From assembly GCA_934154445.1 (NCBI GenBank), contig CAKPGC010000001.1, forward strand, positions 62,001 through 126,000: a stretch of 64,000 bases of DNA, in the 5' to 3' direction. The translations under genes and the position numbers were made by a program. Below are positions 27,820 through 37,610 of this stretch, piece by piece. Source of the stretch: an uncultured Clostridia bacterium. GTDB taxonomy: Bacteria; Bacillota; Clostridia; TANB77; CAG-508. The stretch's first letter is position 1, and the number at the start of each line of letters is the position of its first letter. The notes beneath the pieces are model-generated. The model ran no database searches. It was given only the letters and a program-made list of their open reading frames with translations, and was not told the origin of the DNA.

Positions 27820-28779
27820 TTACTCAAATATTTCAAATTCATTTATTTGATTTCCTCTTAAGAAATCACATATATTCATTCTTTTTGCATTTTCTCCTTG
27901 AATTTCTATAACTTTTAAAATACCTTCTTTAGTTTTTATATATAACCCCTCTCGTTGATTAGACTTCACAACAGTACCATTTTTTAGTGTTTTTATTTTT
28001 TCTTGTCCAAATTCCATGTTTTTTTCTATATCTACTTTCCAAAATTTGATTTTTTTGTTGTTCAAAAATGTATATGCTCCCATAATTGGATTTAAACCTC
28101 TAACTAGATTTTTAATCTCTTTAGCTGTTTTATTTTCCCAATCAATTTTAGACATATCCTTGTCTAGCATTGGTGCTAATGTATAATTACTACCTTGTTT
28201 TTCTCTTGGAGCTGTTCCATTTTCAATTTGTTTTAGAGTTCCCACTAATAACTTTCCACCAATTTGTGAAAGCCTTTCCCATAATTCTCCTGTTGTTTCA
28301 TCATTTTCAATTTCAACTTTTTCTTTTAAAATTATATCTCCTGTATCCATTCCAACATCCATATACATTGTTGTAACTCCAGTTTCCTTATCTCCGTTTA
28401 TAACTGCCCACTGAATTGGTGCAGCACCTCTATAATTTGGTAATAATGATGCATGTACATTTATACAGCCATATTCTGGAATGTCTAGTATTTCTTTTGG
28501 TAATATTTTTCCATAAGCTACAACACATATAACATCTGGTTTTAATTTTTTTATTTCATCTATAAATTCTTGATTATTTCTTACTTTTAATGGTTGATAT
28601 ATTGGAATTCTTTTTTCCATTGCAAATTCTTTTACAGGTGATGCTACTAGTTTCATTCCTCTTCCTTTTGGTTTATCCGGATTTGTTACTACACCCAATA
28701 TATTATGTCCTGCGTTATATATTGCCTCTAAACTCTCCTTGGCAAAATCTGGTGTTCCCATAAATAATATATTTAACAT
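27820..28779 (-). CDS. fmt: Methionyl-tRNA formyltransferase
   Basis: 319 residues, typical. Formylates Met-tRNA for initiation using 10-formyl-THF, which Fhs can supply. Motifs: ILFMGTPDFAKESLEAI at the start, 'INVHASLLPNYRGAAPIQWAVINGD' formyl/catalytic loop, then the C-terminal OB domain. Adjacent to def, as in many bacteria. Confidence 0.96.
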   Translation of the reverse strand: MLNILFMGTPDFAKESLEAIYNAGHNILGVVTNPDKPKGRGMKLVASPVKEFAMEKRIPIYQPLKVRNNQEFIDEIKKLKPDVICVVAYGKILPKEILDIPEYGCINVHASLLPNYRGAAPIQWAVINGDKETGVTTMYMDVGMDTGDIILKEKVEIENDETTGELWERLSQIGGKLLVGTLKQIENGTAPREKQGSNYTLAPMLDKDMSKIDWENKTAKEIKNLVRGLNPIMGAYTFLNNKKIKFWKVDIEKNMEFGQEKIKTLKNGTVVKSNQREGLYIKTKEGILKVIEIQGENAKRMNICDFLRGNQINEFEIFE

Positions 28780-28828
28780 TTAACAATTTCCTCCATATTT
28801 TTAAAAATCAGAAAAAATAACTAAATAG

Positions 28829-29305
28829 TTATTTTTCTGGTTCAACATATTCTAAAGTTCCAGGAACAATTTTATCAATAAAAACTTGTCCTTCTAAGTG
28901 ATCTAATTCATGACAAATAGCCTGGGCTAATAAATCTTTTGCTTTAATCTTTATTCTCTTTCCAGTTCTATCTGTATATTCAGCAGTCACTTCCTCTGGC
29001 CTTATTACTTTTGCAAATTGATTAGGAAAACTTAAACATCCTTCATCAACTTCATGTTCTCCCTTTGTTTTTAGAATAATTGGATTAATTAATGCAATTG
29101 GTCCTTTATCATCATATAAATCTATTACAACCACTCTTTTTAAAATTCCAACTTGAACTGCCGCAAGTCCAACTCCATTGTATTTATGCATCGTTTCAAT
29201 CATATCATCAATTAATATTTGTAATTTATCATCAATTATTTCAACTTCTCTAGACTTCTTTCTTAGAATCTCGTCTCCTTCTAATCTTAAATTTCTTATT
29301 GCCAT
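28829..29305 (-). CDS. def: Peptide deformylase
   Basis: 157 residues. Removes the formyl group from nascent proteins. All three motifs are present: GVGLAAVQVG (motif 1), EGCLSFP with the metal-binding Cys (motif 2), and QAICHELDHLEG with HExxH (motif 3). Between fmt and priA. Confidence 0.97.
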   Translation of the reverse strand: MAIRNLRLEGDEILRKKSREVEIIDDKLQILIDDMIETMHKYNGVGLAAVQVGILKRVVVIDLYDDKGPIALINPIILKTKGEHEVDEGCLSFPNQFAKVIRPEEVTAEYTDRTGKRIKIKAKDLLAQAICHELDHLEGQVFIDKIVPGTLEYVEPEK

Positions 29306-29368
29306 TTTTACTCCCCCCTTTTTGCTTAAAAAAATATATACTTTATTTAGAATGTGTTTAAATTAGCT

Positions 29369-31606
29369 TTACATCATATTATTTGGATTTATATCTATTG
29401 TAATTTTTGTATTTTTATAATCCTTCTCATATAGAGTTTTTAATACATCATTTAAAATTCCATTCACTTCTTTATTTATTTTGCCTTTTATTATTATTCT
29501 CCACCTAAATTTATTTTGAATTTTATCTATTGGCGAAGGCATTGGTTTAAATATTTTAAATTCTTCATCATTTAATTTTTTTATCAGAATTTCATAAGCT
29601 AAATTTGAAACTTTTTTTATTTCTTCTTCATTTGCACTATTAAATCCAATTACTATTATATCGCAAAATGGTGGATATTTCAACTGTTTTCTTAAAGCTA
29701 TTTCCGTTTCATAAAATTCCTGATAATTTTGTTTTTGTGCATCTTGGATACTAAAGTTTTCAGGATTATAACTTTGAATTATAACTCTTCCTGGTAAGTT
29801 TTCCCTTCCCGCTCTTCCTGAAACTTGAGTTAATATTTGAAAAGTTCTTTCAGTTGCTCTATAATCATCTATATTTAATGAACTGTCTGCTGCCACAACT
29901 CCTACTAAAGTTACTTTAGGAAAATGATGCCCTTTTACAACCATCTGCGTTCCAATTAAAATATCTATATCTTCATTTTTAAATTTATTTAATATTTCTT
30001 CATGTGAATTTTTTTTAGTTACTGTATCTACATCCATTCTTATCGTCTTAGCCTGTGGAAATTGTTTGTTAATTTCTTGTTCTAGTTTTTGTGTCCCTGT
30101 TCCAAAATATCTTATTTTATTGCTTCCACATTCAGGACAAGTTTTTACAAGTTCTTCTTCATATCCACAATAATGACATTTTAACTTATTTTCATAACTA
30201 TGATATGTCATACTAATATTACAATTTTTGCATTTTACAGTATATCCACAATCTCTACACATTATAAATGTTGAATAACCTCTTCTATTTAAAAACAAAA
30301 TTGTTTGTAATTTATCCTTTAAATTCTGTTCAATAGCTTGGTATAAATCATTGCTTAACATTGATCTGTTTCCATTTGCAAGTTCTTGTTTTAAATCCAC
30401 GATTTCAACTTCAGGTAACTTTGATTTATTGGCTCTTTTGGTTAATTCTAATAAAGTTATTTTTTTATTTTCCTTGGCATTATAAAACGTTGTTAAGTCA
30501 GGTGTTGCACTTCCCAATAGCAATGGTATTTGGTCTCTTACTGCAATTTTTTTTGCTACTTCTTTTGCATCATATTTTGGTGTAGACTCAGATTTATATG
30601 AGCTATCATGTTCCTCATCTATTATGATAATTCCCAAATCTTTAATTGGTGCAAATATTGCAGACCTAGCCCCTATTATGATTTTAGCTTTTTCTTCTTT
30701 AATTCTCTCCCATTCATCATGCCTTTCTCCTACTGATAATTTACTATGTAAAACTGCAATTTTTTCTTTTCCGAATCTTGAAATAAATCTGTCTAACATT
30801 TGGGGAGTTAAAGAAATCTCTGGAACTAACACAATAGCAGATTTATTTTTTTTAATAACTTCATTTATTAATTGTAAATATACCTCTGTCTTTCCTGAAC
30901 CAGTAACACCGAATAATAAAAACTCCTCAAATTTTTCATTTTTTATACTTTCTAAAACTTTATTAAAAGCTACTTCTTGCTCATTTGTTAACTTTAAATT
31001 TTGAGTATTCTCTATATTTTTTTTATCTAACGGATTTCTATCCACTTTTTTTTCTATTAATTCTATATATTCATTTTTTATAAGAGTATTTACAATTGCT
31101 CTTGAACTATCAGTAAATGCTTCTATTTCAGGTATAGTACATCCTTCATTATCTTTTACAAAGTTTAATACTCTTATTTGTTTTTCAGATTTAATTTTTT
31201 TACTCTCAATATCAAAATTAATATCCTCAAAATCTTTTTTCAAATAAACCACATTTATTTTTTTATCCTGAATTCTATTATTTACATTTTTAGTTCTAGT
31301 CCCAGGTGTTTGCATTAATTTTATACATTCTGAGATGTTGCAAAAATATTTTTTTGCCATCCAATTTGCAAGTTCTATTTGTTTATCCGTTAATCCGTTT
31401 TCAACTTTTTCTATATCTTTAATATCAAATTCAGAACTTTGTTTTATTCCTACAACATGTGCCTCTTCTAGATTTTTAAGTCTACCAAATGGTACCAAAA
31501 CTTTACTTCCTACAAATATCATGTTTTCTAAATTTTTAGGAATATTATAGTCAAATGTTCTATTCAATTTTTTTGCCGTACTATTTATTATTACTTCAGC
31601 TACCAT
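29369..31606 (-). CDS. priA: Primosomal replication restart helicase PriA
   Basis: 745 residues. Restarts stalled forks. N-terminal 3'-end-binding domain, helicase motif I 'LLFGVTGSGKTEVYLQ', DEEHDSSYK (motif II), then a zinc module with paired Cys (CRDCGYTVKCKNC and CHYCGYEEE, CPECGS), motif V/VI 'GTQMVVKGHHFP' and 'QVSGRAGR'. First gene of the priA-def-fmt unit. Confidence 0.97.
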   Translation of the reverse strand: MVAEVIINSTAKKLNRTFDYNIPKNLENMIFVGSKVLVPFGRLKNLEEAHVVGIKQSSEFDIKDIEKVENGLTDKQIELANWMAKKYFCNISECIKLMQTPGTRTKNVNNRIQDKKINVVYLKKDFEDINFDIESKKIKSEKQIRVLNFVKDNEGCTIPEIEAFTDSSRAIVNTLIKNEYIELIEKKVDRNPLDKKNIENTQNLKLTNEQEVAFNKVLESIKNEKFEEFLLFGVTGSGKTEVYLQLINEVIKKNKSAIVLVPEISLTPQMLDRFISRFGKEKIAVLHSKLSVGERHDEWERIKEEKAKIIIGARSAIFAPIKDLGIIIIDEEHDSSYKSESTPKYDAKEVAKKIAVRDQIPLLLGSATPDLTTFYNAKENKKITLLELTKRANKSKLPEVEIVDLKQELANGNRSMLSNDLYQAIEQNLKDKLQTILFLNRRGYSTFIMCRDCGYTVKCKNCNISMTYHSYENKLKCHYCGYEEELVKTCPECGSNKIRYFGTGTQKLEQEINKQFPQAKTIRMDVDTVTKKNSHEEILNKFKNEDIDILIGTQMVVKGHHFPKVTLVGVVAADSSLNIDDYRATERTFQILTQVSGRAGRENLPGRVIIQSYNPENFSIQDAQKQNYQEFYETEIALRKQLKYPPFCDIIVIGFNSANEEEIKKVSNLAYEILIKKLNDEEFKIFKPMPSPIDKIQNKFRWRIIIKGKINKEVNGILNDVLKTLYEKDYKNTKITIDINPNNMM

Positions 31607-31679
31607 TTTTATCTCCTTGTCCCTCTTTGTTCATTCTACTATATTTTTTAAACTAAATCAATAAATTATTTTCAAAATA

Positions 31680-31708
31680 TTAACTTTTTATTTGCTCTAT
31701 GTTATAAT
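31680..31708 (+). promoter_or_regulatory. Promoter of the cation efflux gene
   Basis: TTAACT, 17-nt spacer, TATAAT on the plus strand, upstream of a divergent gene. Confidence 0.6.
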
Positions 31709-31748
31709 ATTTTTTATAAATTATAATAAAATAAATTAGGTGAATATT

Positions 31749-32612
31749 ATGAATGAAGAAAAATTTCAAGTAACAAAAAAGGCTGGAATTTTAGGTATTA
31801 TTGGAAATATATTTTTATTAATTATAAAAGCAATTGCTGGTTTTACTTTTAAAAGTCAATCAATGATTGCAGACAGTTTTAATAGTGCTGGTGATATTTT
31901 TTCATCACTAATGACTTTTATTGGGAACAGAATTGCAAGTGTTCCTAATGATGAAGATCACAATTTTGGTCATGGTAAAGCTGAATATATTTTTTCGATG
32001 TTTATTGGAATATCTATGATTTTTGTAGCTGCAAAATTATTTTATGATTCTATTAGTACTTTAATTTTAGGAAGCAATCTTAAATTTTCATGGCTTTTGG
32101 TTTTTGTTTGTATAATAACAATATTAGTTAAATCATTGTTATATTTATATACTAAAAAGGCCTATAAAAAGCATGCAAGTATTTTATTAGAATCAAATAT
32201 GAAGGATCATAGAAATGATTGTATTGTAACATTTTTTACATTAATTTCTATTTTACTTACTTTGCTAGGAATTTACTGGTTTGATGGAGTTGTTGGAATT
32301 GGTATTTCTATTTGGATTGGTTATACCGGCATTACTATTTTTATTGAAAGCTATAATGTTTTAATGGATATATCTCTTGAGGGCAAAGATAAAGATGTTA
32401 TTTTGGATATAATTAATGGATATAAAGAAATTAAAAAAATAGAAAATATTTCGTCAGTTCCTGTTGGAGCACAATATATGGTTTTTGTTACAATTTGTTT
32501 AGACGGAAATATGTCAACATTTGAAAGTCATAAGTTGGCTGATAATTTGGAAAAAAATATTTCTGCTTTAGATGTTGTTTATAAGACTATTGTTCATGTT
32601 GATCCAGTATAA
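31749..32612 (+). CDS. Cation diffusion facilitator transporter
   Basis: About 287 residues from ATG 31749 (AGGTGA five nt upstream). CDF exporters move Zn2+, Fe2+, Mn2+ or similar divalent metals in exchange for H+. Six TM helices can be drawn; 'MIADSFNSAGDIFSSLM' (TM2) and 'MKDHRNDCIVTF' (TM5) carry the metal-site Asp/His pattern, and 'GHGKAEYIFS' is the family loop. The metal cannot be read from sequence. Confidence 0.9.
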   Translation: MNEEKFQVTKKAGILGIIGNIFLLIIKAIAGFTFKSQSMIADSFNSAGDIFSSLMTFIGNRIASVPNDEDHNFGHGKAEYIFSMFIGISMIFVAAKLFYDSISTLILGSNLKFSWLLVFVCIITILVKSLLYLYTKKAYKKHASILLESNMKDHRNDCIVTFFTLISILLTLLGIYWFDGVVGIGISIWIGYTGITIFIESYNVLMDISLEGKDKDVILDIINGYKEIKKIENISSVPVGAQYMVFVTICLDGNMSTFESHKLADNLEKNISALDVVYKTIVHVDPV

Positions 32613-32641
32613 AATTTAAGTAACAATAATAAATAAAAAAC

Positions 32642-32684
32642 GAACCCAAATTATTAAACGTTTTTGTCTAATAATTTGGGTTCA
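32642..32684. terminator. Bidirectional terminator (CDF / prepilin genes)
   Basis: GAACCCAAATTATTA / TAATAATTTGGGTTC, perfect 15-bp stem between convergent genes. Confidence 0.85.
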
Positions 32685-32712
32685 CTTCAATTCTGTATGT
32701 TACATTTTTTAT

Positions 32713-34722
32713 TTAAAAAGCTAAGCAAACACGGAATCCACAAGATGGATCTCCCTGTCCTTGACTCATTCCATAAGCAAAAATTCCTCCACTGGTAACT
32801 GCCATATAATATGCTCCACGTGCTAAAGTTGGTACATCCGAAGTACAGAAAGTAGCATTATCAGAATTCCAACCTGAAGTTTCATTTGTCGCATCTCCTA
32901 TTTTGTTGTTTTCAGAAATTAATGTTACATATTTTGTACTTTTTGTTGTATTAGAATTAGCCATTGCACTATGCCATTGAGGTGTACTTGCTGCCCCTCC
33001 AGTATAAAATCCTGCAGTTCTTTCCCATACGCAACCATTTAAATCAAATACACCTGTCACGTTTTTTGTACTACTTGCTAATACATCATTTGGTTTATCA
33101 CTATCCCCATAACTTGTAACCGCATATACATTAGCTTTGACACCCGTTGAACTATCATTGTTCACATATACGCTATTATTTAAATTCTTTTTGTTTGTTG
33201 CTACCTCATTCATATTTGAATTTTTTCCATCCACCCCATATTTACTTTGTGTTAAATAAGAAATAGCTCCCCATTCGCTATTTTTCATCAAATGACTATT
33301 GGTTCCACTTAACCCATACATACTTGCTTTGTCTATTTCTTGTGATAGTAAATATGCATCTCCAATGCTTATTAAATCATAAGCATAAGTATTTGCTTTA
33401 AATACCGGATATGACATATTAGTATTAGTCGTTAATGAAGCAGTTAAAAAATTACTTGTATATCCATTTAAATCTGTATATTTCAATTTTGAATACTCTA
33501 CAGTTTTTGTTTCTTCACCTATAGTAGAATTTTGATATCCTGCTACATATTTTGCGACCCAAATTCCTGTTAACTCTTTATCCCATCCTCCATTTACATA
33601 TTCTATTTTTGACTCATCAGTAAATGCTGGATGTACTATATATACATCTCTATTTGTATCAGGATAATTGTTTTCTTTTGTTGCTCTTTGTGCTTTTTGT
33701 AATTTACCATTTGCATCATAATAGTAATCTGTTGTCCCTATTAAAAAAACAACATCTATAATTTTATTTGTGTCATCAATTTTATATGCGTATCTTGGTA
33801 TCCATACCCAATTGCTTCCATCTTTACTTTGCACATTTGCCCATCTTTTTTCTTCATAATTATACCACTGTGAATCTGTTGATGTTGTTTGTACTATCTG
33901 GAAATTTTCACTTTCTGTATCTTCTACGAATTTTACTGGTATCATTTTATCAGTTAATTTTGGATTATTAACATTGTTATAATCACAAGCAATAACCGTA
34001 TTTGTACCTAAATCTATTTCATCTCCATAAACAACTTTAACATTATAAATTCCTTGTTCACTTACATAAAAAGATAATTCGTTACTTGTCTTCCAAGTAT
34101 CACTATCTATAATTTTATATTTAACCGTCCAATTATTAATATAACCATTATATATAATATTTGAGACTTCTATTTTATATTTGTTTTTTTCTTTTGTTGT
34201 ATTTACATCAAATGTGCCTGTCTTTTCATTTTTATCTTTATAACGTACATTATAAAATCCATTTTCGACTTGATCTATCATATAGTATATTGTTCCCTCG
34301 TATTCAAATCCATCAGGAAAAACAACATATCTATATTCAACATTTATTAAATAATTTCTTTTTATGCTATCTAATTTTAAATCCTCTTGAATGCACTTTT
34401 TATCAAAATATCTAAATCCATCACGGATTTTCTGTTTTTCTTCATCAGATGAAACATCTTTGTAAATTATGTCTGATACTAAATCAAGTTTTGATTTTAG
34501 CTCGTCTTCGTCTGTTAGTTTTTTTCCTATTTCATTTTCATTACTCTGGTTTAATTCATTAACTTTATTTTGCAATACTTTTAATTCACTTTTGAATTTA
34601 ACAAATGATGCTGAATCAAGTGTTGAAGTTCCAACTGTAACTCCAACAGAGGCTAATATAAGTATTAATATTACTGCTGTTAATAAAGCTATTAAAGTTA
34701 CACCTTTTTCTTTTGACCTCAT
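32713..34722 (-). CDS. Prepilin-like protein with sulfatase-modifying (FGE)-like C-terminus
   Basis: About 669 residues from ATG 34722 (GAGGAGG upstream); the frame continues into the tRNA upstream, which is not coding. N-terminal SKEKGVTLIALLTAVILIL is a prepilin-type peptide lacking Glu5. A coiled-coil stretch, Ig-like beta domains and a 'SNWVWIPRYAYKI' segment follow. The C-terminal ~200 residues resemble the formylglycine-generating-enzyme fold (GCVWERTAGFYTGG and 'CGFRVCLAF'). Such FGE-like domains in surface proteins are usually variable ligand binders rather than enzymes. The gene follows tRNA-Gln by only 26 nt. Confidence 0.75.
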   Translation of the reverse strand: MRSKEKGVTLIALLTAVILILILASVGVTVGTSTLDSASFVKFKSELKVLQNKVNELNQSNENEIGKKLTDEDELKSKLDLVSDIIYKDVSSDEEKQKIRDGFRYFDKKCIQEDLKLDSIKRNYLINVEYRYVVFPDGFEYEGTIYYMIDQVENGFYNVRYKDKNEKTGTFDVNTTKEKNKYKIEVSNIIYNGYINNWTVKYKIIDSDTWKTSNELSFYVSEQGIYNVKVVYGDEIDLGTNTVIACDYNNVNNPKLTDKMIPVKFVEDTESENFQIVQTTSTDSQWYNYEEKRWANVQSKDGSNWVWIPRYAYKIDDTNKIIDVVFLIGTTDYYYDANGKLQKAQRATKENNYPDTNRDVYIVHPAFTDESKIEYVNGGWDKELTGIWVAKYVAGYQNSTIGEETKTVEYSKLKYTDLNGYTSNFLTASLTTNTNMSYPVFKANTYAYDLISIGDAYLLSQEIDKASMYGLSGTNSHLMKNSEWGAISYLTQSKYGVDGKNSNMNEVATNKKNLNNSVYVNNDSSTGVKANVYAVTSYGDSDKPNDVLASSTKNVTGVFDLNGCVWERTAGFYTGGAASTPQWHSAMANSNTTKSTKYVTLISENNKIGDATNETSGWNSDNATFCTSDVPTLARGAYYMAVTSGGIFAYGMSQGQGDPSCGFRVCLAF

Positions 34723-34748
34723 AATTCCTCCTCTGTATAAAAAATATT

Positions 34749-34823
34749 TGGCTGGGGTACTGTGATTCGAACACAGGAATGTCGGAGTCAGAGTCCGATG
34801 CCTTACCGCTTGGCGATACCCCA
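34749..34823 (-). tRNA. tRNA-Gln (anticodon CTG)
   Basis: 75 nt with CCA encoded. Acceptor TGGGGTA / TACCCCA, anticodon stem TCGGA / TCCGA, loop CTCTGAC gives anticodon CTG (reads CAG), T-loop GTTCGAATC. It has a promoter upstream and no terminator before the prepilin start, so the mRNA may be released by tRNA 3' processing. Confidence 0.95.
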
Positions 34824-34847
34824 ATATAAACTTTAATATTTATTTTT

Positions 34848-34876
34848 ATACTACCACAATTTTATAATTTTGTCCA
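34848..34876 (-). promoter_or_regulatory. Promoter of tRNA-Gln(CTG) / prepilin
   Basis: Minus strand TGGACA, 17-nt spacer, TAGTAT. A moderate match at the right distance for a tRNA. Confidence 0.5.
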
Positions 34877-34894
34877 TAATTAGATACAATAATT

Positions 34895-34930
34895 TTAAGG
34901 GATTAAAAGTTATTTCTCTCAATCCCTTAA
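34895..34930 (-). terminator. Terminator of the TasA-like cluster
   Basis: TTAAGGGATT / AATCCCTTAA stem directly after the last gene of the cluster. Confidence 0.65.
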
Positions 34931-34932
34931 GA

Positions 34933-36294
34933 TTATTTCAAATTAAATGTTCCAACATCTTTATTCCATGTGTCTATAACATATTGTTTTTCAGATTTTG
35001 GTATTAAAGCAATTCTAAATGCAGACATTGGTTTATCTTTTGCATACATACATTCTTGTCCATCTGAACAAACAGATACCCAACCAACGTCATTTACTAA
35101 TATCTGATATACAACAGCGAACTGAGAATAGTCCTTCAATTTAATTTTTATTCCACTAATTCCATAATAATATTCAGATGAAGCAGGAACTGGTTTATTT
35201 CCATTTATGTCTGTAGCATAAAGTGCATTAATTCCACCACCTCCTAATTGGAAATATTTTTTTCCTTTAATCGTTACTAAATCATTTGATTTCATTGATT
35301 TATATGTGTTTTTACTTGGATTATATCCATGGCTATATAACATATTAGATGTTGTACATCTAGCCATACTTCCTTCTCCCCAATACGTGTGAACATAAGC
35401 ATTTACCTGTAAAAAATCATCATCAATATTTCCTGTCACATTAAACGCTAACGCTTCTGTTTTGAATTTAGGATTTTCTCTAACAGCTTCACTTCCCGCT
35501 ATATCATAATTTCCATAACCAAATGTCCATCCAATATTTGAGTTGTGTGAAGTATAAACAATATTAATATAAGATGCCTGTGTTATATTAATTTCTATTA
35601 TTGCTTTATTTCCTGCATAGTCAAATATTGGCAATTCATAAGAAATATTGTTAGTAAATTCCTTTTCTGCACTTAATTTATCATTTGAAAAATTCCATCC
35701 ATTTAACTCTCTTATTTTTTCACTTACCTTTATAGTTGCATTTACTTTTCCATCAGATATTTTATTTTCAAATAATTTTCCTGCTGGAGCAATATTATCA
35801 ATTATAATGTTTGTTTCAATATCTAAGGGTTCATTTTGCAAATTACCAGCATCTTCAGCCGCTCCTTCTATAACTTCTACCTTTAGCTTTCCATCACCAC
35901 AAATATTGCTTAACTCAACTTTATATATAGCTCCATATACTATATCTTGTATTTTGCTAGATTTTACATTTACGTTATCCATGTATTTATTATCAATTTT
36001 TGTTTTTATATGTTCTTTGTCCAAACTTACATTTTTTAAGTTCTTGTCAGTAATCTTTAATTTTATCGTTATTGTATGTGTTTTATTAGCATAATTTTTA
36101 TAATCAATATTACTATTTTGTACACTTACCAACTCTATTTTAGGTTTTGTCCTATCTATATTAATATTAGCTATATAAAACTCATTTTGAAATATATATT
36201 TAGCTTGTATAGTTGTTGATACTGAAATTACAAACATACTTATAAAAAAAATAACTAGTAATTTTCTATAAACTTTATCCTTTATTTTTTTCAC
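34933..36294 (-). CDS. Secreted beta-rich protein of the TasA-like cluster
   Basis: 453 residues. A signal sequence (about 10-30, basic start, hydrophobic core, then 'TTIQAKYIFQNEF', which has the AKY element seen in SipW-type substrates) precedes beta-rich domains of Ig/Big type. The C-terminal region contains Cys (VSVCSDGQECMYAKDKP). Family not recognised. It ends the four-gene cluster whose other members look like TasA/camelysin fibre proteins, so an extracellular-matrix role is likely. Confidence 0.6.
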   Translation of the reverse strand: MKKIKDKVYRKLLVIFFISMFVISVSTTIQAKYIFQNEFYIANINIDRTKPKIELVSVQNSNIDYKNYANKTHTITIKLKITDKNLKNVSLDKEHIKTKIDNKYMDNVNVKSSKIQDIVYGAIYKVELSNICGDGKLKVEVIEGAAEDAGNLQNEPLDIETNIIIDNIAPAGKLFENKISDGKVNATIKVSEKIRELNGWNFSNDKLSAEKEFTNNISYELPIFDYAGNKAIIEINITQASYINIVYTSHNSNIGWTFGYGNYDIAGSEAVRENPKFKTEALAFNVTGNIDDDFLQVNAYVHTYWGEGSMARCTTSNMLYSHGYNPSKNTYKSMKSNDLVTIKGKKYFQLGGGGINALYATDINGNKPVPASSEYYYGISGIKIKLKDYSQFAVVYQILVNDVGWVSVCSDGQECMYAKDKPMSAFRIALIPKSEKQYVIDTWNKDVGTFNLK

Positions 36295-36297
36295 CTC

Positions 36298-36921
36298 CTA
36301 TATAATCTCCTCTCCTAACGCATACACATCAAATTGATATTTTTTAATTTTTTCTGAATCTTTTGTGTCTTGAATATCCGTAGCTTCTTCATTTTTCTTA
36401 TCTTCATAATTCCAATACCATTTTATTGTAATATTTATATTTTCATCTTTATTTATACATCCTACCAACCTTCTAGATAATTCTTCTAAAGTATTCGTCT
36501 CTTCTAATATTTGATTATTTTTCAAAGCCATAAATTTTAAATTTTTTGGTTTATCATTTATACTATGAAATTCAATTCTATATTTCAAATTTTGGTTTGA
36601 ATATAATAAAATATTGAAGCTTCCACTTGTACCTGGTGCAATTTTTTCATATATAAGTGTATTCTTGTCTATTGTATCTACTAAATTTAATGACTTGAAA
36701 TCCAAATTTTTATAACTTATTTTAAAGTTATATATCTTTTCATTTTTGTTATTTTCTATATTATTTGTTTGAGATATTCCATTTGAAAATATTTTTATAA
36801 ATAAAAAATCATCAAATTTATCTATATTCATTGAATTTTTTGAGAAAAATATTATTATGAATAAAATTATTAGAATTAAAATCAATATTAATTTAAAAAT
36901 TATCTTTTTCTTACTTTTCAT
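36298..36921 (-). CDS. TasA-like secreted protein
   Basis: 207 residues with an N-terminal TM/signal helix (about 8-27). The body contains ENTLIYEKIAPGTSGSFNILLYSNQ and 'NITIKWYWNYED', the same 'APGT.G.F' and 'W.W.YE' blocks as the 38.2-kb gene, so the two are paralogues. Adjacent genes are only a few nt apart (operon). Function: probably a fibre subunit or accessory; not proven. Confidence 0.6.
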   Translation of the reverse strand: MKSKKKIIFKLILILILIILFIIIFFSKNSMNIDKFDDFLFIKIFSNGISQTNNIENNKNEKIYNFKISYKNLDFKSLNLVDTIDKNTLIYEKIAPGTSGSFNILLYSNQNLKYRIEFHSINDKPKNLKFMALKNNQILEETNTLEELSRRLVGCINKDENINITIKWYWNYEDKKNEEATDIQDTKDSEKIKKYQFDVYALGEEII

Positions 36922-36930
36922 GATATCACC

Positions 36931-37500
36931 TTATGCCTTTACTTGTTCTGTATGAACTTTTACTTGAATTTTCTCCATAATATCATTAATAGTATTTGAT
37001 TTATTTTTATCATAAGTAATTTTTATTGTATATTCTCTTTCTTCTTTTTGATTTTTTAAGATTTGTATATATTCAGTTTTATTATTGTTTAAGTTAATCT
37101 TCTTTTCACCTTGATATAGTTCTATATTTATCGAATTATCAGTATTAGATAATATTTCGATATAATATTTTAAATCAGTTTGTGTTATTTGATTTTTTTC
37201 ATTATAATTTTTTATTTTAAATGTATATATACCATAATTATTTGCTGCAGTTATATCTATACTTGGATTGTTTTCAACCAATAAAATTGGTTCAGCAATC
37301 TCTGCTTTTCCTTTTATAACAATGTCTTCTATGGACTTTGCCATACTATACCCACAAAATAGTAATAGAAGTATTATGAAAATTACTAAAATTCCAGTTA
37401 AAATTCTGGAATCTTTTTTACCAGTATTTTCTTTACTACATATTTTTCCTTTTTTTATTATAGGTAAATTGGTACAGCTTATATTTTCTTTTTTATTCAT
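36931..37500 (-). CDS. Membrane-anchored protein of the TasA-like cluster
   Basis: About 189 residues from ATG 37500 (AAAGGAGG upstream); a longer frame from 37554 lacks a ribosome site. Short cytoplasmic head, one TM helix (about 33-53), then an extracytoplasmic Ig-like domain ('GNPSIDITAANNYG'-type strands). No family recognised. It lies between two TasA-like genes, 110 nt after the first. Confidence 0.5.
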   Translation of the reverse strand: MNKKENISCTNLPIIKKGKICSKENTGKKDSRILTGILVIFIILLLLFCGYSMAKSIEDIVIKGKAEIAEPILLVENNPSIDITAANNYGIYTFKIKNYNEKNQITQTDLKYYIEILSNTDNSINIELYQGEKKINLNNNKTEYIQILKNQKEEREYTIKITYDKNKSNTINDIMEKIQVKVHTEQVKA

Positions 37501-37516
37501 ACAACCTCCTTTTAGT

Positions 37517-37563
37517 AGAAGCCAGATATTACGTTTTTTTGGAAGCCATAACATCTGACTTCT
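37517..37563. repeat. Long intercistronic hairpin
   Basis: 17-bp stem with G-T pairs, arms AGAAGTCAGATGTTATG / CGTAATATCTGGCTTCT, loop of about 13 nt. Between two genes of the cluster; it could be a processing site or partial terminator giving different subunit levels. Confidence 0.5.
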
Positions 37564-37610
37564 AATATTTAAATATATAATTTTATTTTCATATTTTTTA
37601 CATTTTAAAA

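Noticed and set aside
34722..34824. N-terminal extension of the prepilin frame through the tRNA-Gln region
   Set aside because: The tRNA is clearly folded there; the extension lacks a start and has no family match. ATG 34722 with GAGGAGG is used.
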